Of a DNA stretch of 32,765 nucleotides, positions 7,601 to 15,745 are shown piece after piece (the first letter of the stretch is position 1; every line of letters begins with the position of its first letter). The notes beneath the pieces are model-generated. The model ran no database searches. It saw nothing but the letters and a program-made list of their open reading frames with translations, and had not been told where the DNA came from. This DNA comes from 70-18 sp041691815 (GTDB taxonomy: Bacteria > Pseudomonadota > Alphaproteobacteria > Acetobacterales > Acetobacteraceae). Location of the stretch: positions 1 through 32,765 of the forward strand of contig JBEPTZ010000046.1 of NCBI GenBank assembly GCA_041691815.1, given 5' to 3'. The position numbers and the translations under genes are program-made.

Positions 7601-10582
7601 AGCGGCGGTCAGCGCGGCATCGGACACAGCGGCCGGCAGCGCGGTGGCGGCCGGCTGGTAATCGGTCAGCGCCAGCATCGCGGCCGATACCGCCTCCAAC
7701 CCGGCCTTGCCATCCGCACCGAGCGCAAAGCCGATATCGACCGAAGCGCAGCGCGGCAGCACGCGTGCCAACGCCGCCAATGCGCGGCTGCATTCGAAGT
7801 CATCGGCATCGTCGAGTCCGGCCCGGGCAGCAAACCCCGCGCGCGCCTGCTGCATCGCGGTCAGCGCCGTGGTGAAATGGCGGGCTACCTCGGTCGTTGC
7901 CGCGACCCAAGCGTACGACCACGCATCGTGCCCGATCGCGGCAAAGCCGGTACGATCTGCCACCGTGATCGGGGTGAAGGCAAGGCCAAGCCGCGTCGCG
8001 CAGTCGATCAGACGCCCAAACGCCTCCGGGCTCGCGACGCGGTCGGGCCGCGCCAGGTCGGCGCCCCAGTCTAAGGTGAGCGGATGCAGATCGGCCCAGC
8101 GCGCCACCCGGGCGATGGCGGCGCGCGGGCTGATGCCGGCCGGGCCGGGGGCGTGCAGCGCCTCAACCAGGCCGTTCAGGTGTCGGCGCAGCGTCGCGAG
8201 CGAATCGGCGGTCTTCGCCCATTCGGTGGCCGTCTGCTCTCCGGCGCCGCCCCAGGTCTTGCCGAGATGATCCAGCACCGCGCGCTTGTTGGCCTTGCTC
8301 GAATGCAATTCGAGGCAGAACGGCCCGAGCCCGCGTTGGCGGAGCCGCCGGCTCACCACCTCCAGCGCCGCCATTTTCTCGGAGACGAACAGCACCTTGC
8401 GGCCGCAGGCCAGATTATGGGCGATGATATTGCCGATGGTCTCAGACTTGCCGGTTCCGGGCGGTCCTTCCAGTACGAAGTCACCTGCCCCGGCGGAAGC
8501 GTGGATCGCCACGGTCTGCGAGGCATCGGCATTGAGCGGTGCAAACAGGGCGGAGGGCGCGATCCGGTCGTCGATTTCGTGCAGCGGCAGAAAACTGGCG
8601 CCGTCGCGGTACGGCTCGCGCGGCGTCTCGATCAGGTGGCGGACGAAGGCCGAGCCTTTCAGCGCCTCGGTGCGGTCGGCCAGGTCCTTCCACATCAAAT
8701 ATTTGGCGAACGAGAACGTGCTGAGCGTCACTTCCTCGACCACCTCGAACCCGGGCGTGTCTCGCACCCGGCTGCGAACGGTATTCCAGATCCGGCCGAC
8801 GTCGATCCCGCTGGCGTCCTTCGGCAGATCGCCGGCGAGCTCGGGCAGCGGGATAGCGAATTCCTGCCGCAGCATCTCGATCAGCGTCAGATTGAATACC
8901 GGCTCGTCATCGTGGCTGGTGAGGTATGGCTGCGCCGCGGCACTTTTGCGCACCAGGCGCACCGGCAGCAGGATCAGCGGCGCACGATAGCTCCGCGTGG
9001 TCTCGCCGGTCGGATGCCAGCGCAGCGAGCCGAGGGCGAGGAACAGTGTGTTGGCGCCGCCTTCCTCCTGGTCGGCTCTGGCCTTGCGGAACAGCTCCAG
9101 CACGCCGCGTTCCAGCGCCTTCGGGTCGACATTGGCGATCACTTGCTTGCGGTCCAGGGCGTCGCGGGCGATCTGCTCGGCGATATCGTCGCCGGTCCTG
9201 AGGATGCGGAGTTCCGGGTCCGGCGTATCACCGCCCGGCCCTTGCCTCGGCGGCGGAATGATGCCTATGCGGTCGCCGGCGGCGATGCGGTCCTCAAGGG
9301 CTGCCGGATCGGGGCAGAAGATCGGGATCGCCGTCGCCGAGGGGCGCAGGTTGAGCAGGCGGTTGCGTTTGGTCAGGTCGAGCAGCTTGCGCTTCCATAG
9401 CTCGACCCGCTCCGCCGGTGTTTCTGGAATGGGCGCATCCTCAATCCCCAGGTCGAACCCCGGCAGATCCGGCGGCGGTTCGGCGATCAGCGGGTCCGGG
9501 TCCAGCGGCGTGGCGATGGCGCCCGGAGCGCCCTGCTGAGCGAGCGGATGGATCGCCCGGCCGCGCGCCTGCTTGATGTCGAGCGCGTAGCGAAACTCCG
9601 GCTCGCGGTCCTCGGCAATTCGCCGACGCGCGTCGGCGGCCGCCTTGGCGAAGGTCGCCGGCGTGGCTCCGGTGGCCAGCGTTGTCTCGAACAGCACCAG
9701 TTCGTTCTGGTCGACGCCTTTGCGCAGCTCGGTCGCATCCTCAACGGTCAGCGCCGGCAGGGTTTGCGGCTGCAGCCAGACACCGGCGAAGGCATGGCCG
9801 CGGGTGAACACCACGACCGGGTTCAGGCCGATCTGCTCGGCGGCGGCGGCAAACAGCAGCGAGGTATCCAGGCAGGTGGCCAGCCCCTGGGTCTCGATGT
9901 CCGACGGGGTGCGCAGCTTCTGGCCATTGGCCTCGAAGCTGGCGGGCGGCTCGGCGTAGCTCAGCCGGCGCGCGCAGACCGCGGCCCAGACCGCGGCGAC
10001 CAGTTCCCAAACCCGCATACGCGACCGCTGCTGGTAGCCGTCCAGCGCGCCGGAACTGCCGCGGCCCTCCAGCGCGCGGGACGCATCTTTCAGCAGCCGG
10101 GCGACGGCCGGATCGTTCGGCATGATGAACGCGGCCAGCAACTCCGGCATGACCTGCGCGCCGCCCCACTCGTTGCGGGCCAGAGCATCGATCACCTGCG
10201 TCTGGCCTGCCAGCACCGCGTCGGCCTGGCGCAGTTCCAGCGTCACGTCGGTCCGCATCCGCTCGGTCAGACTATCGAGCAGGCCGCCGGCCAGGTCGAC
10301 GCGGCGATCGCGGATGCGGATCTCGGCGCCGGCGTCCAGCCGGTCGATGGTCCAGCTGCGCGCGGCAAACACCGGCGGCTGCGCGGCCAGATGCAGGGTC
10401 AGACCTTCGGCCGGCGCATCGCCGTGGTTCTGCACGATCAGCGCGGCGACCACCGGGATGTCGCACTGGTGGGTCGCGAAGGAGATGCGGCGGGCCAACT
10501 CGATATGAACCGCAAAACCGGACGCGGCGGTCGCGCCGCTCTCAGTGGCGTCGGGTTCAAGCATGGTATCGTCTTCCGGCAC
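4667..10582 (-). CDS. DUF4011 SF1 helicase fused to a REase_MTES_1575/Vsr-like nuclease and DUF3320
   Basis: About 1971 aa from GTG 10582, chosen because GGAGGAA lies just before it; ATG 10564 is the alternative. The open frame extends to 10957 but that part is a Ser/Arg/Pro-rich shadow of yhaN. Order of parts: a beta-rich N-terminus (about 20-110); a segment with ATCLDTSLLFAAAAEQ and TRGHAFAGVWL (about 230-270), recalling a transglutaminase-like Cys/His pair; the DUF4011 signature LWKRKLLDLTKRNRLLNLR (about 390); Walker A GPPGTGKSET (about 705); Walker B VVFDEASQ and GDPKQMPP (about 1340); helicase motifs ETVQGDQRD and RRLNVAITRA (about 1570); a PD-(D/E)xK nuclease with FRIDLGVV and GIECDG (about 1640-1750); and DUF3320 at the end. 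Family knowledge: an ATP-driven nucleic-acid motor with a nuclease, typical of anti-phage proteins such as Hhe-type. Substrate is unknown. It lies 37 bp after yhaN, so probably the same transcript. Confidence 0.85.
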   Translation of the reverse strand: MPEDDTMLEPDATESGATAASGFAVHIELARRISFATHQCDIPVVAALIVQNHGDAPAEGLTLHLAAQPPVFAARSWTIDRLDAGAEIRIRDRRVDLAGGLLDSLTERMRTDVTLELRQADAVLAGQTQVIDALARNEWGGAQVMPELLAAFIMPNDPAVARLLKDASRALEGRGSSGALDGYQQRSRMRVWELVAAVWAAVCARRLSYAEPPASFEANGQKLRTPSDIETQGLATCLDTSLLFAAAAEQIGLNPVVVFTRGHAFAGVWLQPQTLPALTVEDATELRKGVDQNELVLFETTLATGATPATFAKAAADARRRIAEDREPEFRYALDIKQARGRAIHPLAQQGAPGAIATPLDPDPLIAEPPPDLPGFDLGIEDAPIPETPAERVELWKRKLLDLTKRNRLLNLRPSATAIPIFCPDPAALEDRIAAGDRIGIIPPPRQGPGGDTPDPELRILRTGDDIAEQIARDALDRKQVIANVDPKALERGVLELFRKARADQEEGGANTLFLALGSLRWHPTGETTRSYRAPLILLPVRLVRKSAAAQPYLTSHDDEPVFNLTLIEMLRQEFAIPLPELAGDLPKDASGIDVGRIWNTVRSRVRDTPGFEVVEEVTLSTFSFAKYLMWKDLADRTEALKGSAFVRHLIETPREPYRDGASFLPLHEIDDRIAPSALFAPLNADASQTVAIHASAGAGDFVLEGPPGTGKSETIGNIIAHNLACGRKVLFVSEKMAALEVVSRRLRQRGLGPFCLELHSSKANKRAVLDHLGKTWGGAGEQTATEWAKTADSLATLRRHLNGLVEALHAPGPAGISPRAAIARVARWADLHPLTLDWGADLARPDRVASPEAFGRLIDCATRLGLAFTPITVADRTGFAAIGHDAWSYAWVAATTEVARHFTTALTAMQQARAGFAARAGLDDADDFECSRALAALARVLPRCASVDIGFALGADGKAGLEAVSAAMLALTDYQPAATALPAAVSDAALTAAPVAAWQQQRAAAEARSWLFRGRALTRLRRDMEAQLGWPAGKTTEATLERLALAQSRAATVQQALAALPAGLPTAGLATEPQRLGAIAGVAIEARAALLALAGAGQDLVETRARLRRLLSEGHDLLEPGMPIATAASNFATSFTSFLAAFDAMRTGCGLPAEATLAAALRTAAAVQERTPRLNDWCRWVTARREAEEAGLGPLAVALEGAVIAPESAAEALRTAYCRWAAPLLIDQTAALRGFSAISHEALIETFRTLDRTLADTTADYIRALLSHAIPRKDAPQTQAGLGVLARELQKRTRHKPVRQLVAEMGDSLLALTPCLMMSPLSVAQFLPVDQSMFDMVVFDEASQITVPDAIGAIARGQRVIIVGDPKQMPPTSFFDKAADGEEDDGDTQDLESILDEALAARTPLHRLTGHYRSRHESLIAFSNHAYYESSLVTYPAADTRDSAVSLRRVDGVYAKGKSRTNSIEAQALVEHLLRRLRDPRESSKSIGVVTLNSEQQRLVEDLLDDARRADPELEHFFGADATEPVFVKNLETVQGDQRDVILISIGYGPTEPGARTMSMNFGPLNRQGGERRLNVAITRATSEVVVFASFGPEMIDLTRTSARAVQELKHYLEFAERGSVALGAAVRAGGYDDYDSDFEAAVAAALRARGWDVRTQVGVSKFRIDLGVVHPETPGRFLAGIECDGATYHAMPSARDRDRVRQIILEQLGWRLLRLWSTDWFLDAASCVERLDSQLRALLEADRVAPLPDASPAPDVVATDLADPAIAEAEPDEFDPPAAPDDAEPPRILATSPQGAATTAAYAPAIAPESDSALVAEPDRFHDPDYQPTLAAMIAPMIAAEAPITLLRLARLVARRHGFQRTGRQIVRAVRAVAEPLSHIALTQDGQEVIWQAGAQPLAVMPYRGSEIAGEPRHWSDIPYPEKLGFACDFGEHADAVRAMSAALGLGRLTATTREEFEGLLEVVRSMEN

Positions 10583-10619
10583 GCTTCCTCCTCGCGCTCC
10601 GAGCGCTACCCGACCGGTG

Positions 10620-13600
10620 TCATAATGCGGCGCCGGCGTCTCCTGGCAATGCAGTCGCGTCTCCGGCAGCGATACGATGCAGACGCGCCTCCGGCACGAC
10701 GCTTTTGACGATATCGCAGAGATGCCGGTGATGGGTGAGGTAGATGACCTGGCCGACCCGCGCCATTTCGGCGAGCACGCGAAAGGTTTCTTCCGCCCGC
10801 AGGTCGTCGAACGTCTCCATGATGTCGTCGGCGATGAACGGCACCGAGCGATGCAAGGCGGCGAACTCCTGGTAGCCGGCGGCGCGCAACGCCAGGTAGA
10901 GCTGAAAGCGGGTGCCCTTCGAGAGGTCGTCGGCGAGCTTGGACGTGCCATCCGCACCGACCGCGATCAGCACCTCGCTGTCCCGCTCCGCCCGTGAGGC
11001 CAGGCTGCGATAGGCACCGCGGCTGATGGTGGCAAATGCGGTGGCGGCCCGCGCCATCATCGCGCTGCGATGCCGCTCCCGGTAGGCACTCAGCGCCATC
11101 TCGGTGGCCAGGATGCCGGCGCGCAGGCGGATATGTACGGTGGCCGCCTGCTCGATCTCCAGCAGCGTGGTCTGCCGGCGCAGGTCGATCCTGGCCACCG
11201 CGTCATCACCGGCGATCTTCGCGATGCGATCGCTGGACTCCCGGCTCTGGGCGAACAGCTCCCGCACACGCGCCTCGCGGGCCTCGGCCTCGGCCCGCAG
11301 GCCCTGCAGTTCGGCCTGCAGCGTGTCCTTCGGCAATGCCGCCAGCATGGCCTCCATGGCCGGGTCGGCCGCGCAGCCGAGCGCACCGGCCAGCGCGATG
11401 GCTGCCTCGGCGGCGCGCTGGTGCAACTCGGATTTTCGCGCTGCCGCGCGCAACCGGTCGGCCACCTCGTCGAGCGTGGCGACGCCGAAGAAATCCAGCA
11501 TCGCCGCCTTGCGGGTGGCATGGCCGACCTGCGCCTGAGCCAGCGCGCGACGCTGCTCCTGGCTGGCAGCAATCTCGGCCGCGGCGCCGATGTGTAGCGC
11601 CTGGGCCTCGCGCGCCGCCTGGATCCGCGCGGCCAACTGATCGGCCAGTCGCAGCGGCGCTGGCTCGGGCGGCAGGTCGAGTTGCGCCGCGAGAGCACCG
11701 ATCTGGCCGGCAAACCGGGCCTGATCTTCGGTCATGGCGGCGATGCGGGTGGTCAGCTCCCGCCGCTGCTGGAGCAGCGGCACCAGTTCCCGCGCCGCCG
11801 CCAGCAGGCCGGCAGCTTCGTCAGGGTCCGGAATCGTGTCGGGGTTGGCGAGCCAACAGGCAGTGCAGGCGGCGGCCCAGGCAGCATTCCATGCGCCATC
11901 CTCATGCCGGGCGGCCTGCACGGCATGGGAGCGCTCGGCAACCTCGGCCTTGGCTTTGGTGACGGCGTCGCGCAACGTCGCGTGCGCCACCGCCTCGGCC
12001 AGCGCGGTCTCGGCGGCGGCCAGCAGCGCCGCCGCATCCGCCTGCGGTTCGGGCGGGGCGCCAAGCCGCACGAGAGCGTCGCGCAACGCCGCGCCGAGTC
12101 GGGCGCCATCCTGTTCGGCGGCCTGCTGCTCGGCCTCGGTCAGACGAAGTTGCTCCCAGGTGTCGAGCGTCGCCGCGCGCCGGGTCAGCCAGGCGTCGAG
12201 CGCCGCCGGGGTCATCGCGCCGGGCAGGCCGGGCAGGCCGGCGGCCACGGTCTCGGCGATCTCGGCGGCTAGCCTCGCCCGGCCCGTGCCATTGGCGCGC
12301 AATAATTCCTCGACCCGCTGCCGCTCGCCGAGCCGGGTGGCCAGGGTCTGCGCCAGTTGCCGCAGCCTCGCCGCGTCGGCCTGATGGTCCAGCCGCGCCG
12401 CCATCGCCGCGTCGTCGCGCCGCATCGCCGCAGCGAACGCGTCGGCGGTATCGGCCTCCAGCCGGCCCCGGTGCGTGGCCCAGGCGGTGTCACGGGCAGC
12501 ACGGAGCGCCGTGGCCTGCTGGTCGGTGACCAAGCCGAGTTCCGCGCTCATTGCGGCGCGTTGATCCATCACGCCGGCGATCTCGGCATCGAGCGCCGCC
12601 AGCCGAGCCTGCTGGGTGTCGCCGTCGCGCTGCGCGGTGTCGAGCGCCTTGCTCCAGCGGGCAATGCGAGACGCATCGGGGATGGTCATGGCGGCCAACT
12701 CCGCCGGCGTTCCGCCCCAGGGCTGCAACGCCGCAAGCGCTCGATCCAACCGCAGGCGAGTGGTTGCCAGATTGCGCTCGGCGGCACGGTGGCGAAGCGT
12801 GTGGTCGCTGTCGCGCAGCGCGGTCGCGGCGGCCGCCACTTGCCGCAACCGGGCCTGGTGCCGCGCATCACCGCTGCCACCGACTTCCTGCGCCGCCTGC
12901 CCGGCCTCGGTGACGCGTTGGAGCGCGGCTGAATGTTCGCGCTGGGCCAGGGCCAACCGGGCGGTGATGCCGGACCGATCCGCCGCCAGCCGCTCCAACT
13001 TCGCGGTCAGCGGCACCGGCAGCACCAGCCGGGCGGGGTCCGGCTCACCCTGCCTGCCGAGCCGCGCCAGCACCGCTGCAATAGCCGCCTCGGCCTCCAG
13101 CAACTCGGCGCGACGGCTGGGGATGTCGAGATCGGCGGTGACATGGCGAGCGCGCGACTGGGCAAGCTCCTCATACCGCGACGCCAGCCCGGCGGCCGTG
13201 CTGTCAACAACGATCGCGTCGCGCTGCACAGTGCGTTCGATGATCGCGGCCTCGGCGCCAGCGGCGCGGGTCGCCAGTTCCACGTCGTCGCGCAGCAGGT
13301 GCGGCAGTTCCTCGGCCCAGCCGGCCGGCGGCGTGGGCAGATCGGCGAGGGCGTCCAGTTCCGCCCGCAACCGCTGCAACGTCAGCAGATGCGGCAGCGC
13401 GGCGAGTTGCCGCTGCAGCGTCTCGATGCGGCTCCGCTGCCCCAGTTGCTCCGCTCGCGCCGCTTCATAGAGTGCGAGGTCGGCATCACGGCGCGCCGCC
13501 AGTTGGTGGTGTTGCGAGGCGACCGTATCGAGTTGCTCGCGCTCCGCCTTCAGCGCCGTTAATTGAGTTTTCAACTGGCCGAGCACCGTGCTGCGCGCGC

Positions 13601-14132
13601 GCGGGCGGTGGAACTGGTCGGCCTCGGTGCGCAGCTTCTCAAGCGTCTGGCTGAGTTCCGCGAGGCCGGCGCTGGCGGCAAACAGCAATTGCCCCAGCTC
13701 GCCACGGCTTTCTAGGATGCCGCGCCCGCCGGCCTCCAGTGTGTCGTCGTCCAGGCAGAACATCGCCTGATAGGCCGCGCGGTCGAGCCCGCCGAGTGCC
13801 CCGAGCAGCGCCGCCTCCGGCAGCGGGCGTTCGCTGGCATCGAGCAGACTGGCCTGCTGCCGCTTGATGCGGATATACGCCTGCGGTCCCGCCTCGGTTT
13901 CCAGCACCGCGCCGATCCGCATCGTCTCGTAGGGGTGGCGGAAATTGTAGGGGCTTTGGGTTTTTATGCCGAACAGAAGGTCGAGATAGGCGGCCAGCGC
14001 GGTGGATTTGCCCGCCTCGTTGGGGCCGTAGACGATATGCAGGTCAGGCTCGCCGGCAGCCGCCTCGCCGAAATCAATGCTGTCGTCGGTGAAGCGGCCG
14101 TAACGTGTGAGGTCGAGCCGGCGCAGCCGCAT
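10620..14132 (-). CDS. YhaN-like SMC/Rad50-type ATPase
   Basis: 1170 aa. N-terminus MRLRRLDLTRYGRF with Walker A YGPNEAGKST at about 35-44, typical of the AAA_27/YhaN branch of SbcC/Rad50-like ATPases. The long middle (about 180-1010) is Ala/Leu/Glu/Arg-rich, helical, and reads as coiled coil; there is no clear CxxC zinc hook. The C-terminal ATPase half has the ABC-type signature LSKGTRFQLYLALR (about 1070) and Walker B VPFIADDIMETFDD (about 1100), followed by the switch region YLTHHRH. I prefer ATG 14132: it overlaps the upstream stop as TGATG and has GAGGT six bases before it; GTG 14135 would overlap by four. By family it partners the YhaO nuclease in DNA-end or foreign-DNA processing. It lies between that nuclease and the helicase-nuclease. 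Confidence 0.88.
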   Translation of the reverse strand: MRLRRLDLTRYGRFTDDSIDFGEAAAGEPDLHIVYGPNEAGKSTALAAYLDLLFGIKTQSPYNFRHPYETMRIGAVLETEAGPQAYIRIKRQQASLLDASERPLPEAALLGALGGLDRAAYQAMFCLDDDTLEAGGRGILESRGELGQLLFAASAGLAELSQTLEKLRTEADQFHRPRARSTVLGQLKTQLTALKAEREQLDTVASQHHQLAARRDADLALYEAARAEQLGQRSRIETLQRQLAALPHLLTLQRLRAELDALADLPTPPAGWAEELPHLLRDDVELATRAAGAEAAIIERTVQRDAIVVDSTAAGLASRYEELAQSRARHVTADLDIPSRRAELLEAEAAIAAVLARLGRQGEPDPARLVLPVPLTAKLERLAADRSGITARLALAQREHSAALQRVTEAGQAAQEVGGSGDARHQARLRQVAAAATALRDSDHTLRHRAAERNLATTRLRLDRALAALQPWGGTPAELAAMTIPDASRIARWSKALDTAQRDGDTQQARLAALDAEIAGVMDQRAAMSAELGLVTDQQATALRAARDTAWATHRGRLEADTADAFAAAMRRDDAAMAARLDHQADAARLRQLAQTLATRLGERQRVEELLRANGTGRARLAAEIAETVAAGLPGLPGAMTPAALDAWLTRRAATLDTWEQLRLTEAEQQAAEQDGARLGAALRDALVRLGAPPEPQADAAALLAAAETALAEAVAHATLRDAVTKAKAEVAERSHAVQAARHEDGAWNAAWAAACTACWLANPDTIPDPDEAAGLLAAARELVPLLQQRRELTTRIAAMTEDQARFAGQIGALAAQLDLPPEPAPLRLADQLAARIQAAREAQALHIGAAAEIAASQEQRRALAQAQVGHATRKAAMLDFFGVATLDEVADRLRAAARKSELHQRAAEAAIALAGALGCAADPAMEAMLAALPKDTLQAELQGLRAEAEAREARVRELFAQSRESSDRIAKIAGDDAVARIDLRRQTTLLEIEQAATVHIRLRAGILATEMALSAYRERHRSAMMARAATAFATISRGAYRSLASRAERDSEVLIAVGADGTSKLADDLSKGTRFQLYLALRAAGYQEFAALHRSVPFIADDIMETFDDLRAEETFRVLAEMARVGQVIYLTHHRHLCDIVKSVVPEARLHRIAAGDATALPGDAGAAL

Positions 14133-15415
14133 CACCGCACCTCGGTGTCCGGGCTCGCCTGGAGCCGGGCGAGCACGTCCTGCACGCCGCCCTGCGCCAA
14201 CGCCGCCAGAGCGCGCCGCGCCTCCTCCGCGTCGCCGCCGAGCAAGTGCCGGCAGTCTGGCGGCAACTGGCCGCGTAGTTCGTCGGCAATCTCCGCCAGC
14301 GCGCGCTGATAGGCCTTCGCCGGGAGAATGTCGGTGGCGATTAGTTGCTGCAACTCCGCCACCGCAGACCCGGTCGCTCCAGATGCGCCTGCCAGAGCGG
14401 GCGCGGTGACCAGCGCTGCGTCGACGCTGTCGATCCAGCAGGCGGGGAGCTCCGCTGCGATATTTTTAAGTTCCGCCTGCAACTGGTCGCTGTCGCGGCG
14501 CAGACGCCAGGCGAGCGGGGTGGCGCCGGCAAGGGCGACCCGCACGATCAGGTGCTCGGCGGCGACCGACACACGCAGCGCGCGCAACGCGGCGGCGGCG
14601 GCGTGCAGCATGTCGCGCCAGTCGTCGATCCCCGACAGGTCGACGGCGACGCGCTCGAACTGGGCGATGCCGGTCGGGCGTGCCTCGACATGGATCGTCC
14701 GGTCATCGTCGATCACCACCAGGCTGACCGATTTGGCCCCCGCTTCGCCGATGTCGCGGCCCTGCGGGATGCCAGGCATCACCACCGTGCAGCGGCCTTC
14801 GACGACCGCCCGCCGGTGGATATGGCCCAGCGCCCAGTAGTCGAACCCCGAGGCCAGCAGATCGGCGGTGGCGCATGGCGCGTAGGGGTCGTGGCCGGTC
14901 GCTCCGTCGAGGCTGGTGTGCATCATGCCGATGTTGATGGCGCCTGGCTCCGGCGCCCGATAGCGCGGCAGCAGCCCGTCCGACGCCTGCGGCTGAGTGA
15001 AACTCAGGCCGTGGATGGTGACTGGCAGGTCGCCGGGCGCCCGATCCAGCGCCACCGCTTCGGCCCGGCCGCCGAACAGCTTCACCGTCTCGGGCAGCGT
15101 CAACTCGCGGGTGACACGCGACAGCGCGTCGTGGTTGCCGCGGATGATGAAGGTCGGGATGCCCGCCTCGTGCAGCCGGCGCAACTGCTCGGCCAGAAAC
15201 AGTGCCGTCTTCATCGAGGTCTGATCGCCATCATACAGGTCGCCCGCAATGAGCAACGCATCGACCGCCTCCTCAAGGCACAGATCGATGATGCTGGCGA
15301 AGGCCAGACGCGACGCGCTGCCCACCAGTTCGGCCAATACTGGGTCGCGCAGCGCGAGCGAGCGGAGCGGTGAATCGAGGTGGATATCGGCGGTGTGGAT
15401 GAATCGGAAGGACAC
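14132..15415 (-). CDS. YhaO/SbcD/Mre11-like metallo-nuclease
   Basis: 427 aa from a GTG start (GTG TCC TTC CGA), with AGGA seven bases upstream. The calcineurin-like metallophosphoesterase motifs appear in order: HTADIHLDS (about 7-15), LIAGDLYDGD (about 55-64), IIRGNHDA (about 95), the histidine block IGMMHTSLDG (about 160), and YWALGHIHRR (about 195). These supply the two-metal site of SbcD/Mre11 nucleases. The C-terminal part (about 250-427) is less conserved and would hold the ATPase-binding cap. The family makes DNA exo- and endonuclease cuts together with an SMC-like ATPase, encoded directly downstream with overlapping stop and start. It is the first gene of the three-gene unit; the upstream 330 bp must contain the promoter, which I could not pin down. 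Confidence 0.88.
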   Translation of the reverse strand: MSFRFIHTADIHLDSPLRSLALRDPVLAELVGSASRLAFASIIDLCLEEAVDALLIAGDLYDGDQTSMKTALFLAEQLRRLHEAGIPTFIIRGNHDALSRVTRELTLPETVKLFGGRAEAVALDRAPGDLPVTIHGLSFTQPQASDGLLPRYRAPEPGAINIGMMHTSLDGATGHDPYAPCATADLLASGFDYWALGHIHRRAVVEGRCTVVMPGIPQGRDIGEAGAKSVSLVVIDDDRTIHVEARPTGIAQFERVAVDLSGIDDWRDMLHAAAAALRALRVSVAAEHLIVRVALAGATPLAWRLRRDSDQLQAELKNIAAELPACWIDSVDAALVTAPALAGASGATGSAVAELQQLIATDILPAKAYQRALAEIADELRGQLPPDCRHLLGGDAEEARRALAALAQGGVQDVLARLQASPDTEVR

Positions 15416-15745
15416 CAGCGCATCCTACGACGTCGATTGAAAGGTGCAACCAAAAGCTGTGGGTCAGGGTCGGCGCCGGCGTCCGATGCTGACCAACGCG
15501 GTAATCTATTCGATTTGTAACTGCTCAGGTACCGCTTCGGCGTGCCGAGGTAGGGGCGCGCATCGAGGTGTGTAGGCGAATTTGCGACCTGCAGAGGCCT
15601 TTTCGCGGCACAAACACGCCCACAGGCCCAATTCCTGCGACCTACCTGGGCAGTTACTTCGATTTCATGAATTCGGTTGGGTCTCTCGCCAGTGCTCATT
15701 CACGTCCGACCGAAGAACTTTCTTCTGATATTACGCCATCTTCGG
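15416..15745. other. Intergenic region between the membrane-protein gene and the yhaO operon
   Basis: No credible gene on either strand; open frames here are shadows or lack codon sense. It must contain the end of the hsd-linked transcript and presumably the promoter of the nuclease/ATPase/helicase operon. I see a long-loop inverted repeat, GGTCAG (15462-15467) with CTGACC (15489-15494), but no clear -35/-10 pair and no terminator with a T-run. Confidence 0.45.

Noticed and set aside
4667..10582. HEPN RNase domain in the giant helicase
   Set aside because: Looked for an R-x4-6-H motif in a helical context, as in HEPN-bearing Hhe proteins; none was convincing by eye.
10583..10957. Upstream extension of the helicase frame
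   Set aside because: It overlaps yhaN, has shadow-type composition, and strong ribosome-site evidence favours GTG 10582.
14345..15373. Long plus-strand frames opposite yhaO, yhaN and the helicase (also 6695-8074, 8084-9400, 9548-10708)
   Set aside because: Antisense shadows typical of high-GC genes; rich in Arg, Gln, His and Gly with no motifs.
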